From: Cuniculiplasma sp. | GTDB taxonomy: Archaea > Thermoplasmatota > Thermoplasmata > Thermoplasmatales > Thermoplasmataceae | NCBI GenBank assembly: GCA_023256455.1 | Contig: JAGDXN010000026.1 | Coordinates: 17,016 to 24,654 of the forward strand | Reading direction: 5' to 3' | DNA: 7,639 nucleotides | Shown: positions 1 to 5,926 of the stretch, piece after piece | How the letters are laid out: each line of letters opens with the position of its first letter | Numbering within the stretch: position 1 is the first letter of the stretch | Notes under the pieces: generated by a model | Seen by the model: only the letters and a program-made list of their open reading frames with translations | The model's database searches: none | What the model was told of the DNA's origin: nothing | Position numbers and translations under genes: made by a program

Positions 1-1020
1 CATGATACAGAAGATCTCAGGCTTGAACTCCTCGATTTCTCCCTTTCCCTTTAATTCCTTGCTGAGGGAAGAAAAGGCAACATCTGCCTGAAGGATGGCT
101 ATATGGCCGAGCTTGGGCATTGAAAGATTGTTTATGTCCCCTGCCACAAATATATTCCTGTACTTATTGTGCCTCATCTCACCGTCTGTTGAAATGAAAC
201 CGTAGGCATCTCCTATTCCCGATTCCTTAACAAAATCAGGACCTCTGTATGGTGGTATGACAATTGTAAAATCACTCTTATCCTCGCTTCCGTCCTCATA
301 TTTAACAGAATCCGGCTCTATGCTTTTGATCACCTTGTTATTTTTTACTTCTATTCCACTCTTTTCTATGAACGGCTTCAGATCATTGTGGACCTTTTCC
401 CCAACATCCTCGAAGAATATTTCACCGGGAGTGAAAACGGTTATGGACGATTTTTCCCTCAGATTATTCTCCCTGAGAAAGTGGTCGACCATAAACATGA
501 TTTCTCCAATGGGGCCCTCGCATGGCGCTGCCAGAGGTATCTTTGTCTCTTCAGACCATGGTGTCTTTGCCGAACCAATTAGGATTTTTCCACCCTTGAA
601 TGAATTTAATTTCTTCCATAACTTAGGGGCCTGAGTATCATCGCAAACGGAATAGGCATTTTCATTGAATCCCGGTATGGCATCGTAATCCTTTACAGCC
701 CCTGCAGCAATTAAAAGATAATCGTATTTGACCTCCTTTCCACTGCTCAGCTGGATAGTCTGCTTTTCAGGATCAACCTTTTCCACTGTGCTGTTTATAA
801 AATCCACGTCACCCTTCTTAACTATCTTCTCAAAGGGAATCTGAACCTTTGAAACTTCCTTGCCCTCAAGAGCCACCTCTGGGAGAGATGGCTTTTCAAG
901 GCTTGTTTTTCTCATATCTATAAGGGTTACTTCAAACTCATCCTTCATATGCTTTCTTACATTATACAAAAATCTGAGACCGGCAAAACCGCCCCCTATA
1001 ATTACCAATTTCTTTGACAT
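1..1020 (-). CDS. Sulfide:quinone oxidoreductase-like FAD flavoprotein (3' end cut by window edge)
   Basis: The first 340 codons are visible and the C-terminus lies beyond the left edge. The protein begins MSKKLVIIGGGFAGLRF, with the FAD Rossmann glycine motif at residues 9-14. A second nucleotide-site segment (YDYLLIAAGA) is near residues 99-108. The late FAD motif FVAGDINNLSMPKLGH spans about 291-306. Members of this family (SQR and type II NADH dehydrogenases) are membrane-associated and pass electrons to quinone. Three cysteines are visible, C126, C167 and C338, spaced much like the catalytic cysteine triad of archaeal and bacterial SQRs. This favours sulfide oxidation over NADH oxidation. 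The ATG at 1020 is preceded by a Shine-Dalgarno-like GGTGA 3 nt upstream and by a TATA-like element. The gene lies 150 bp downstream of the GGR-family gene on the same strand but appears to have its own promoter. Family is confident; substrate is inferred from the cysteines. Confidence 0.85.
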   Translation of the reverse strand, partial: MSKKLVIIGGGFAGLRFLYNVRKHMKDEFEVTLIDMRKTSLEKPSLPEVALEGKEVSKVQIPFEKIVKKGDVDFINSTVEKVDPEKQTIQLSSGKEVKYDYLLIAAGAVKDYDAIPGFNENAYSVCDDTQAPKLWKKLNSFKGGKILIGSAKTPWSEETKIPLAAPCEGPIGEIMFMVDHFLRENNLREKSSITVFTPGEIFFEDVGEKVHNDLKPFIEKSGIEVKNNKVIKSIEPDSVKYEDGSEDKSDFTIVIPPYRGPDFVKESGIGDAYGFISTDGEMRHNKYRNIFVAGDINNLSMPKLGHIAILQADVAFSSLSKELKGKGEIEEFKPEIFCIM

Positions 1021-1023
1021 AAT

Positions 1024-1028
1024 TCACC
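1024..1028 (-). promoter_or_regulatory. Shine-Dalgarno of the SQR-like gene
   Basis: On the minus strand GGTGA ends 3 nt before the ATG at 1020. It is complementary to the usual archaeal 16S 3' end (AUCACCUCC). It is one of the few clear ribosome binding sites in the window; most other genes here look leaderless. Confidence 0.55.
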
Positions 1029-1050
1029 GTTCTTACACAATCATTTTTAG

Positions 1051-1060
1051 GTATAAAAAA
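1051..1060 (-). promoter_or_regulatory. Putative TATA element of the SQR-like gene
   Basis: The minus strand reads TTTTTTATAC here. Initiation about 25 nt downstream would fall near 1029, giving a leader of roughly 9 nt that just includes the GGTGA ribosome binding site. The spacing is coherent, but the region is AT-rich and no start site has been measured. Confidence 0.45.
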
Positions 1061-1070
1061 ATCATGATTA

Positions 1071-1090
1071 TTTATCACATATGTGAAAAA
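1071..1090. promoter_or_regulatory. Palindromic putative operator upstream of the SQR-like gene
   Basis: The core TCACATATGTGA (1075-1086) is a perfect 12-bp palindrome. It extends to a 20-bp inverted repeat with a single mismatched pair (1074/1087). It lies about 10-15 bp upstream of the putative TATA element, where an archaeal activator or repressor with a helix-turn-helix dimer could bind. A further half-site-like ATGTG occurs just beyond it at 1094-1098 (in ccatgtgtaat). The regulator is unknown; operator function is inferred from symmetry and position. Confidence 0.45.
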
Positions 1091-1170
1091 CCATGTGTAA
1101 TATTAAAAACACTCTAAACCCCCTTACTAAAATATTTTTATAATTGGTTAAAGCCCGTGCTGAACGACCA

Positions 1171-2217
1171 TTATAATCCAGCAAAAACCCGCTTCTGGAC
1201 AGAGGTTGGCATCATCTTTGCAAGAGTTATGAGCCTTCCAATGGATTTTTCACCCTTCCTGTTCATTTTTCTATGCATGTTGTGATGCTTCAATAGCCAG
1301 GGCTTGATCTCCCCATCCCATTTTTGCTGATAAAGTGAAGGATTATTATTAATAATGCTTTCCGCCGCAGACTTGCCTGTCCAGAATGCACCCTGAAGGC
1401 CACCTGCAGTTGTGTTCAAAACTGCATTTACCATATCTCCTGTATACAGATAATTTCCCCTGACCACTGTATCGACAGGTCTGGAAAGAGGTATCTGGTG
1501 AGCCATTGTGGATATTATATCTCCCTTAAGATCAGGATATATGCCATCGAATTCATAAAGAACATTTTTAGGTTGCTTGCCCGTCCCAGGATAAAAACAT
1601 ACCCCTATTTTCCTGGAGTGATCGGATTCTGCAAAATCCCACAGATAACCGCCAGGAACACGATCGCTGAACCAGAGGATCATCTGGAAATCTTTCCTTG
1701 CAGGCACATTTCTTATCTCCTCATAGGCAACCAAAACGTCGTTCTTTGATAGTTTTGGGCCGAAACTGGATTGGGGACCTGCAGCAAATATAATGTATTT
1801 TCCTCTGTATGAACCTTTATCCGTCTGCACAGTATTTCCATCCACTGAGTTTACCCTTGTGTTCATCCTTATGTTCAGTGGCTTTCCGGCAAACTCCTGT
1901 GCAAGGAATTTCTCATAAAGAGTGAAATCGTAGACAAGCCCGACAGTTTTTTCAAAGTTAAGATCAATTCTTTTCCCGGATTCTGTCCTGAAACTCATGT
2001 TTTTGATTTCAGCTGATACGATCTTTCCGGAAGTGGGCATGCCTATCCTTTTAACCCATTCAAGGGAAACTGCACCTGTCGATCTTACGGGAATACCTAT
2101 CTCCTGCTTTTTGTCAAGTATTATGTAAGAGATGCCATTTTTTTCAAGCTCGGCTCCAGCAGACAGGCCTGCAGTTCCTGCCCCTATTATTATTACATCA
2201 TAATCATAGTCTGTCAA
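1171..2217 (-). CDS. Geranylgeranyl reductase family FAD-dependent oxidoreductase, TTG start
   Basis: A 348-residue flavoprotein of the geranylgeranyl reductase (GGR) superfamily, which saturates prenyl double bonds in archaeal lipids or quinone side chains. The FAD motif GAGTAG is at residues 12-17. IGIPVRSTGAVS (40-51) occupies the family's substrate/FAD region. PGGYLWDFA (188-196) matches the family's PxxYxWxF signature. GDMVNAVLNTTAGGLQGA (260-277) is the late FAD-binding GD segment. The start is TTG at 2217-2215: there is no in-frame ATG near the N-terminus, an in-frame TAA lies nine codons upstream, and starting later would remove the Rossmann strand. It is shorter than typical full-length archaeal GGRs of about 400 residues. 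It also lacks a cysteine in the 40-50 region, where some studied GGRs have one. It may therefore be a paralogue with a different prenyl or flavin role. Family assignment is good; substrate is unknown. Confidence 0.8.
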   Translation of the reverse strand: MTDYDYDVIIIGAGTAGLSAGAELEKNGISYIILDKKQEIGIPVRSTGAVSLEWVKRIGMPTSGKIVSAEIKNMSFRTESGKRIDLNFEKTVGLVYDFTLYEKFLAQEFAGKPLNIRMNTRVNSVDGNTVQTDKGSYRGKYIIFAAGPQSSFGPKLSKNDVLVAYEEIRNVPARKDFQMILWFSDRVPGGYLWDFAESDHSRKIGVCFYPGTGKQPKNVLYEFDGIYPDLKGDIISTMAHQIPLSRPVDTVVRGNYLYTGDMVNAVLNTTAGGLQGAFWTGKSAAESIINNNPSLYQQKWDGEIKPWLLKHHNMHRKMNRKGEKSIGRLITLAKMMPTSVQKRVFAGL

Positions 2218-2241
2218 TTTATAACCCTTAATTGTAAGTGC

Positions 2242-2254
2242 TTAAAAATTTTTA
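2242..2254 (-). promoter_or_regulatory. Putative TATA element of the GGR-family gene (TAAAAATTTTTA palindrome)
   Basis: The sequence TAAAAATTTTTA (2243-2254) is a 12-bp AT-only palindrome. Its proximal half on the minus strand (TTTTTAAG) is centred about 28 nt upstream of the TTG start at 2217. That is the distance expected for a leaderless or nearly leaderless transcript. A weak purine run (AAGGG) also precedes the TTG, so a short-leader mechanism is not excluded. Confidence 0.4.
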
Positions 2255-2311
2255 GACTTGAAACGTTCTCTTTTCCATAGATTCCTCCAGACTTAAATAA
2301 GCATGCCATTA

Positions 2312-2320
2312 TTTTATATA
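2312..2320 (+). promoter_or_regulatory. TATA element of the DUF1805-Nudix operon
   Basis: TTTTATATA is centred about 26 nt upstream of the ATG at 2342. This is the standard archaeal distance from TATA to transcription start and predicts a leaderless mRNA beginning at that ATG. The longer reading frame starting at ATG 2303 would place this element inside the coding sequence, which argues against the upstream start. Confidence 0.6.
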
Positions 2321-2341
2321 CCCTTCAGTTATGATATACTG

Positions 2342-2629
2342 ATGATTGAGCAAAGAACCATAAAGGAAGGAGAAAAAGAGGTTGAGTACATTAAGATAGA
2401 TATGTACAGCGCACCGGTTGTGATGGTTAAAGGAAAGAAAGGATATGTTATGTGCGGTTATTTAAACCTTGGAACGGCGGAAAAACTTGGGGATGCAGGT
2501 GCCATGGTGAGGGGAGTAAAGGATCTGGAAACGCTGCTTGATGCCAGGATTGAAGATTCCACCTCAAAGGGAAAGGATCTGGGCCTGCTTCCAGGAGCCA
2601 GGGTCAGGGACGTGCTGCATCTTTTATGA
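2342..2629 (+). CDS. DUF1805 (YunC-like) protein
   Basis: A 95-residue protein of the DUF1805 family, which includes Bacillus YunC; its biochemical function is not established. The family core is clear. KGYVMCGYLN is at residues 33-42 with a conserved-looking cysteine (C38). AMVRGVKDLETLLDA follows at 54-68, then a GLLPGARVRDVL tail (81-92). I chose ATG 2342 over the in-frame ATG at 2303 for two reasons: the resulting length fits the family, and a TATA box sits about 26 nt upstream. The 13 extra residues of the longer version (MPLFYIPFSYDIL) overlap that TATA box and do not resemble the family. The TGA stop overlaps the ATG of the Nudix gene (ATGA), so the two are probably translated together. 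Confidence 0.82.
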   Translation: MIEQRTIKEGEKEVEYIKIDMYSAPVVMVKGKKGYVMCGYLNLGTAEKLGDAGAMVRGVKDLETLLDARIEDSTSKGKDLGLLPGARVRDVLHLL

Positions 2630-3093
2630 GAAAAAATGCAGCTGTTGCAGCTGTTTTCTTTGAAGGGAAGGTTATCCTCATGAGAAGAAAACGCAGAACA
2701 GATGATCCATGGTCAGGGGATATGAGCTTTCCGGGAGGATTTGTAAAAGAAGGGGAAACGCCTATTGAAGGGGCAATAAGGGAGTTTGAAGAAGAAACAG
2801 GGATTGACAGAGGCAAACTTATTTTCTATAAGGAATACGATGTTTTTCATCCGGTGAGATTCAGTGACGTAAATGTTAAACCCTTTCTTTTCAGGACAGA
2901 GAATGAATATGTAATAACACCAGGGGATGAGATGGAATACGGAAAATGGTACCTCCTGTCCAAAGCTGTTGAAAGAAACAACGAAATTTTTGGAAATTAC
3001 ATTGAAATAGAAGGTGATATTGTATGGGGTCTGACTTACCGCATTCTCTCAGAAATTTGCAGAAAAGATAAGGAGATATTAAAAACTGAATAG
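2626..3093 (+). CDS. Nudix hydrolase (CoA-pyrophosphatase-like subgroup)
   Basis: A 155-residue single-domain Nudix hydrolase, which cleaves a nucleoside diphosphate linked to another moiety (X) using divalent metal. The Nudix box GX5EX7REUXEEXGU is perfect: G38, E44, R52, E53, E56, E57, G59, I60. The stretch before it, RRKRRTDDPWSGDMSFPGG (20-38), resembles the block preceding the box in CoA-pyrophosphatase-like (NUDT7/NudL-type) enzymes. A CoA or ADP-ribose-type dinucleotide substrate is therefore plausible but not demonstrated. The start is fixed by the 4-nt ATGA overlap with the DUF1805 gene. The last 15 nt overlap the 3' end of the convergent GHMP kinase gene. No signal peptide is visible, so it should be cytoplasmic. 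Confidence 0.88.
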   Translation: MRKNAAVAAVFFEGKVILMRRKRRTDDPWSGDMSFPGGFVKEGETPIEGAIREFEEETGIDRGKLIFYKEYDVFHPVRFSDVNVKPFLFRTENEYVITPGDEMEYGKWYLLSKAVERNNEIFGNYIEIEGDIVWGLTYRILSEICRKDKEILKTE

Positions 3094-4068
3094 CCTGGTG
3101 CCCTTTGTTGAAGGAGAAACCCTCATAACAAAATCTGATACAAGCCTGAGCTGGCTCTGGATCTTCCAGACATCCTCTCTTTCAGCAAGTACAAGGACAA
3201 AACCCTGCATGCCTCCCCCAAGAAGTCTGGATGCTTTTGCCCCACTCTTCATGGAAAGGTCTATTATTTTATCAACCTTCTCCCCGGAAACCTTGCTTCC
3301 GAGAGATTTCTTTATTTCCCATCCGTGGTTGATATTTTTACAGAAATTTTCCCAGTCTCCGTCAACACTGTTTCCTGTCAGATCAACAGCGATCCTTTTA
3401 AGATCTGAGAGCTTTCCAATCACCTCCCTTTCACCTTTTTCTGATCTTTTAACCTGTTCCCTCAATACTTCTGAACTTTCCCTTGTGCTTCCCGTATATG
3501 CTATAATCATGCCCTCATCGAGTTTCTTCATTATGTGGCTGTTCTCAAGATGCTGGAAAACCACATCCTTCCCCCTTGAACTCATATGCTTGAAACCGCC
3601 TTCTGCGATTGCATATGGATCCTGAATACCAAGGGTAATTCCAAAGAAATTCTTCTCGATCTCATAGGAATGCCTTGCGAGTTCCATATTTCCTTTAAAA
3701 TTGCCATTCAATTCCTGTATTATTCTGAGTATGGAATTCACCATTGCGCTGGATGAACCCAAACCTGAACCTGGAGGGACCTCCCCATTGATATAGAGCC
3801 TTCCCCTTACAATACCATTTTCCATGAAAAGTTCCATTATTTTTTCCTGGAAGTTACTTTCCTTATTTCCTCCAAAAACTACTGTTTTTAGAAAATCCCT
3901 TGAAGTTATCTCCAATGGAGAACTGTCTTCCACGTAGCTCACGTACACGCCCTTATCAATTGTTGTATTGATTACGTCCGTTCCGTATTCTTCCAAAAAG
4001 GGAGATATGTCCGTGCCACCACCTGCGAAGGATACCCTTAAAGGGCTGTACGCGCTAATCCTCATCAT
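3079..4068 (-). CDS. GHMP-family sugar kinase (HddA-like, D-glycero-D-manno-heptose 7-phosphate kinase family)
   Basis: A 329-residue kinase of the GHMP superfamily, which phosphorylates small hydroxylated substrates with ATP. Motif 1, SPLRVSFAGGGTD (8-20), is the form typical of the HddA-like sugar kinases. Motif 2, the ATP-binding PPGSGLGSSSAM loop, is at 98-109. GIQDPYAIAEGG (147-158) carries the probable catalytic Asp150. Motif 3 is near 276-290 and reads LLGGGMQGF, where relatives usually have a more glycine-rich GAGGGGF-like sequence. Relatives act on heptose-phosphate or fucose-like sugars for surface glycans. An archaeon without LPS would more likely use it for glycoprotein or glycolipid sugars; that is inference. 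The start is ATG 4068 or the adjacent ATG 4065. A TATA-like TATTAAAA lies about 27 nt upstream. It is divergent from rfcL and overlaps the Nudix gene tail to tail. Confidence 0.82.
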   Translation of the reverse strand: MMRISAYSPLRVSFAGGGTDISPFLEEYGTDVINTTIDKGVYVSYVEDSSPLEITSRDFLKTVVFGGNKESNFQEKIMELFMENGIVRGRLYINGEVPPGSGLGSSSAMVNSILRIIQELNGNFKGNMELARHSYEIEKNFFGITLGIQDPYAIAEGGFKHMSSRGKDVVFQHLENSHIMKKLDEGMIIAYTGSTRESSEVLREQVKRSEKGEREVIGKLSDLKRIAVDLTGNSVDGDWENFCKNINHGWEIKKSLGSKVSGEKVDKIIDLSMKSGAKASRLLGGGMQGFVLVLAEREDVWKIQSQLRLVSDFVMRVSPSTKGTRLFSF

Positions 4069-4090
4069 TAAATCTCTTAATACAGATTGG

Positions 4091-4099
4091 TTTTAATAC
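4091..4099 (-). promoter_or_regulatory. Putative TATA element of the GHMP kinase gene
   Basis: The minus strand reads GTATTAAAA at this place, centred about 27 nt upstream of the ATG at 4068. This predicts a leaderless transcript. No Shine-Dalgarno is visible before the start. Confidence 0.4.
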
Positions 4100-4123
4100 T
4101 GTTTTGATCTGAATGCGAAAGGC

Positions 4124-4130
4124 TATTAAT
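4124..4130 (+). promoter_or_regulatory. Putative TATA element of rfcL
   Basis: TATTAAT is centred about 25 nt upstream of the ATG at 4152, again fitting leaderless initiation. It lies back to back with the GHMP kinase promoter in an intergenic region of only 83 bp. Confidence 0.4.
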
Positions 4131-4151
4131 TGAATTCATCTTTTAGTATGG

Positions 4152-5507
4152 ATGGATATCTGGACCGAAATCCTGAGGCCAAAAAATTTATCAGAACTAC
4201 TTGTTTCAAGAGAAACAAGAGAACAGATTTTGAACTGGGTTAAGTCGTGGGAGGATGGTGTTCCTGTAAAAAAGGGCTTGATCCTGTGGGGAGATCCGGG
4301 TTGCGGGAAAACTTCAACTGCATATGCAATTGCAGGAGAAAAAAACTGGAACATCCTTGAAATCAACTCCTCCGATTATAGAAATGAGACCTTTCTAAAG
4401 GAAACAGCCGGGATGTATTCCCTCTATTCTGATATAACAATGTTTAATGAAAAGAATCAAAATGCCGATCAACTCAAATTGATACTTATTGATGAGGCCG
4501 ATAATATATTCGAAAGGGCTTCGTCTGGAAAATCAAAGGGAGATGGAAACGAAATTGGAGGATACAGGGCAATCATTGATATTTTGAAAACGACCAGAAG
4601 CCCCATAATAATAACAATGAATGATTTCTGGGATTTCAGAAGAAAATCAACCGGCAAGGACATAATTTCCAAATGCGAAGTGGTACAGGTTTTTGTGTAT
4701 AAGAGAAAAAACGATCTGGATTATAAGGCAGCCGTAAAAAAACTTACTGATGACCTGATGGCTCTGTGCGCAAAATACAATTTCAGGGCAGATAGAAGTG
4801 CCATAGAGGAGATAATAAGGGAAGATCTCCCGGATATGCGAAGTGCCATAAATGATGTTGAAAGATATGTTCTTTCTGGTTCTGGATCCGATCCTGTTGG
4901 GAGCCTCAGGGATGTCCATGGCCAGATTTTTGATGTGGTTCGTTCACTGCTTAAGGGAAATGACATATCTGCCAATCTGAGGCTTATAAGAGACATCGAT
5001 GTGGACAAGGACACACTCATACAGTGGGTCAGCACCAATGGAGTTAAGGAATGCAATACCATGGATGCTGTCTTAAATATAGAAGATCTTGTTTCAAGAG
5101 CAGATTTGCTTTCGAGAAAGGCCTCAAGGATGAACTACTACCGATTATGGATATATGTGGATGATATTGTGGCATCATCCTTCACGGCCGTTGATAAAAA
5201 GGGTGGATATACAAAATATGAATTCCCAAACTATATAACTGCCATGAGCAAATCAAAAAAGAGCAGAAATGCCATAGACAGGGTTTGCAGGGCCATGGAG
5301 CTGGCCTTCCACCTTTCCTATGGTGATGCAATTGAAATGAGGCCATATTTCAGGGAACTTTCCAGAGGCCTTAAGAATGCTGAAACCCAGATATCTCAGT
5401 ATCTCAATGAAAGGGCAGAGGAAAATTTGAAAGATTCCATGCTTCCAGAAAAGAAAAAGAAATATGAACCTGTTACACCGGAAGATATGAGCCTCTATCT
5501 TTCCTGA
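4152..5507 (+). CDS. rfcL: Replication factor C large subunit (clamp loader)
   Basis: A 451-residue AAA+ ATPase. It is the large subunit of the clamp loader that, with RfcS, opens PCNA and loads it onto primer-template DNA. The N-terminus MDIWTEILRPKNLSELL matches the RfcL family start. Walker A GDPGCGKT is at 47-54, Walker B LILIDEAD at 110-117 and sensor 1 IIITMND at about 152-158. An alpha-helical collar domain follows to the C-terminus. The tail is short, lysine-rich (EKKKKYEP) and ends TPEDMSLYLS. This may be a degenerate PCNA-interacting (PIP) motif with Pro in place of Gln (P443, M446, Y449, L450). The ATG at 4152 is preferred to an out-of-frame ATG at 4148. The last 13 nt overlap the convergent Pop5 gene. 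Confidence 0.95.
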   Translation: MDIWTEILRPKNLSELLVSRETREQILNWVKSWEDGVPVKKGLILWGDPGCGKTSTAYAIAGEKNWNILEINSSDYRNETFLKETAGMYSLYSDITMFNEKNQNADQLKLILIDEADNIFERASSGKSKGDGNEIGGYRAIIDILKTTRSPIIITMNDFWDFRRKSTGKDIISKCEVVQVFVYKRKNDLDYKAAVKKLTDDLMALCAKYNFRADRSAIEEIIREDLPDMRSAINDVERYVLSGSGSDPVGSLRDVHGQIFDVVRSLLKGNDISANLRLIRDIDVDKDTLIQWVSTNGVKECNTMDAVLNIEDLVSRADLLSRKASRMNYYRLWIYVDDIVASSFTAVDKKGGYTKYEFPNYITAMSKSKKSRNAIDRVCRAMELAFHLSYGDAIEMRPYFRELSRGLKNAETQISQYLNERAEENLKDSMLPEKKKKYEPVTPEDMSLYLS

Positions 5508-5758
5508 TTCTTAATAATATTCTTGCACTTTTTAATTGTTCCGCTCACTCTCAGCACAGATACGGATTTCAATTTCCTTCTTGCATATGATAGGATATAT
5601 TCCTTTGAAAACTGGTCTCCAAGCACTATGGAATAATTTTCATCTCTGTATTTTTCCTTCGCACCAAATTCCCTGTAAATATCCCTTACAGCCATATTCA
5701 GATCATTTCTTGCCCCTTTAATGAGAATATACCTCTTCCTGTACGGTGAACATTTCAT
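5495..5758 (-). CDS. rnp2: Ribonuclease P protein component 2 (Pop5-like)
   Basis: An 87-residue protein resembling archaeal Pop5/Rnp2, a protein subunit of RNase P that helps the catalytic RNA remove 5' leaders from pre-tRNAs. It starts MKCSPYRKRYILIKGA, like the family's KRYI beta strand. It ends with the diagnostic RVSGTIKKCKN segment (about 68-78). The open frame runs upstream to an ATG at 5809. I place the start at ATG 5758 because homology begins there and a TATA-like TTTAAA is centred about 26 nt upstream, implying a leaderless mRNA. The protein is on the short side for the family. It overlaps rfcL by 13 nt tail to tail and is divergent from the L15e gene; a tRNA gene lies about 780 bp away. 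Confidence 0.8.
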   Translation of the reverse strand: MKCSPYRKRYILIKGARNDLNMAVRDIYREFGAKEKYRDENYSIVLGDQFSKEYILSYARRKLKSVSVLRVSGTIKKCKNIIKNQER

Positions 5759-5779
5759 ATTGCATGGGATTTCCTGAGT

Positions 5780-5787
5780 GTTTAAAG
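5780..5787 (-). promoter_or_regulatory. Putative TATA element of the Pop5 gene
   Basis: The minus strand reads TCTTTAAA here, centred about 26 nt upstream of the ATG at 5758. It supports that start over the in-frame ATG at 5809, because it would otherwise lie within the coding sequence. Confidence 0.45.
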
Positions 5788-5870
5788 ATTTGATCCATGC
5801 CCCAATCATTGAGCTGTAGAATTTGTATTATACCTGTTTCAATTTTCCCATCACCTTTGTGCAAATCATA

Positions 5871-5881
5871 AAATTATTTAT
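5871..5881 (+). promoter_or_regulatory. Putative TATA element of the L15e gene
   Basis: AAATTATTTAT lies about 50 nt upstream of the ATG at 5927. Initiation about 25 nt downstream would give a leader of roughly 25 nt carrying the AAAGGTAG ribosome binding site at 5913-5920. An alternative AT-rich element is at 5825-5832 (GTATTATA). Confidence 0.4.
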
Positions 5882-5912
5882 TGTAGCATAGTATCTCCCC
5901 CTTACATTAATT

Positions 5913-5920
5913 AAAGGTAG
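5913..5920 (+). promoter_or_regulatory. Shine-Dalgarno-like site of the L15e gene
   Basis: AAAGGTAG precedes the ATG by 6 nt. It contains AGGT, complementary to part of the archaeal anti-Shine-Dalgarno sequence. This suggests a leadered transcript for the ribosomal protein, unlike the leaderless geometry seen at neighbouring genes. Confidence 0.4.
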
Positions 5921-5926
5921 AATAAA

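Noticed and set aside
257..634. 125-codon plus-strand reading frame
   Set aside because: Lies entirely opposite the SQR-like gene and has no family resemblance; an antisense shadow.
860..1117. 85-codon plus-strand reading frame running from the SQR gene into its promoter
   Set aside because: Antisense to the N-terminus of the SQR-like protein and passes through the palindrome and TATA element; no recognisable protein.
3098..3625. 175-codon plus-strand reading frame
   Set aside because: Mirrors the GHMP kinase gene on the opposite strand; low-complexity Ser/Leu/Pro-rich translation with no family signal.
4721..5062. 113-codon minus-strand reading frame within rfcL
   Set aside because: Antisense to a clearly conserved gene; no motifs.
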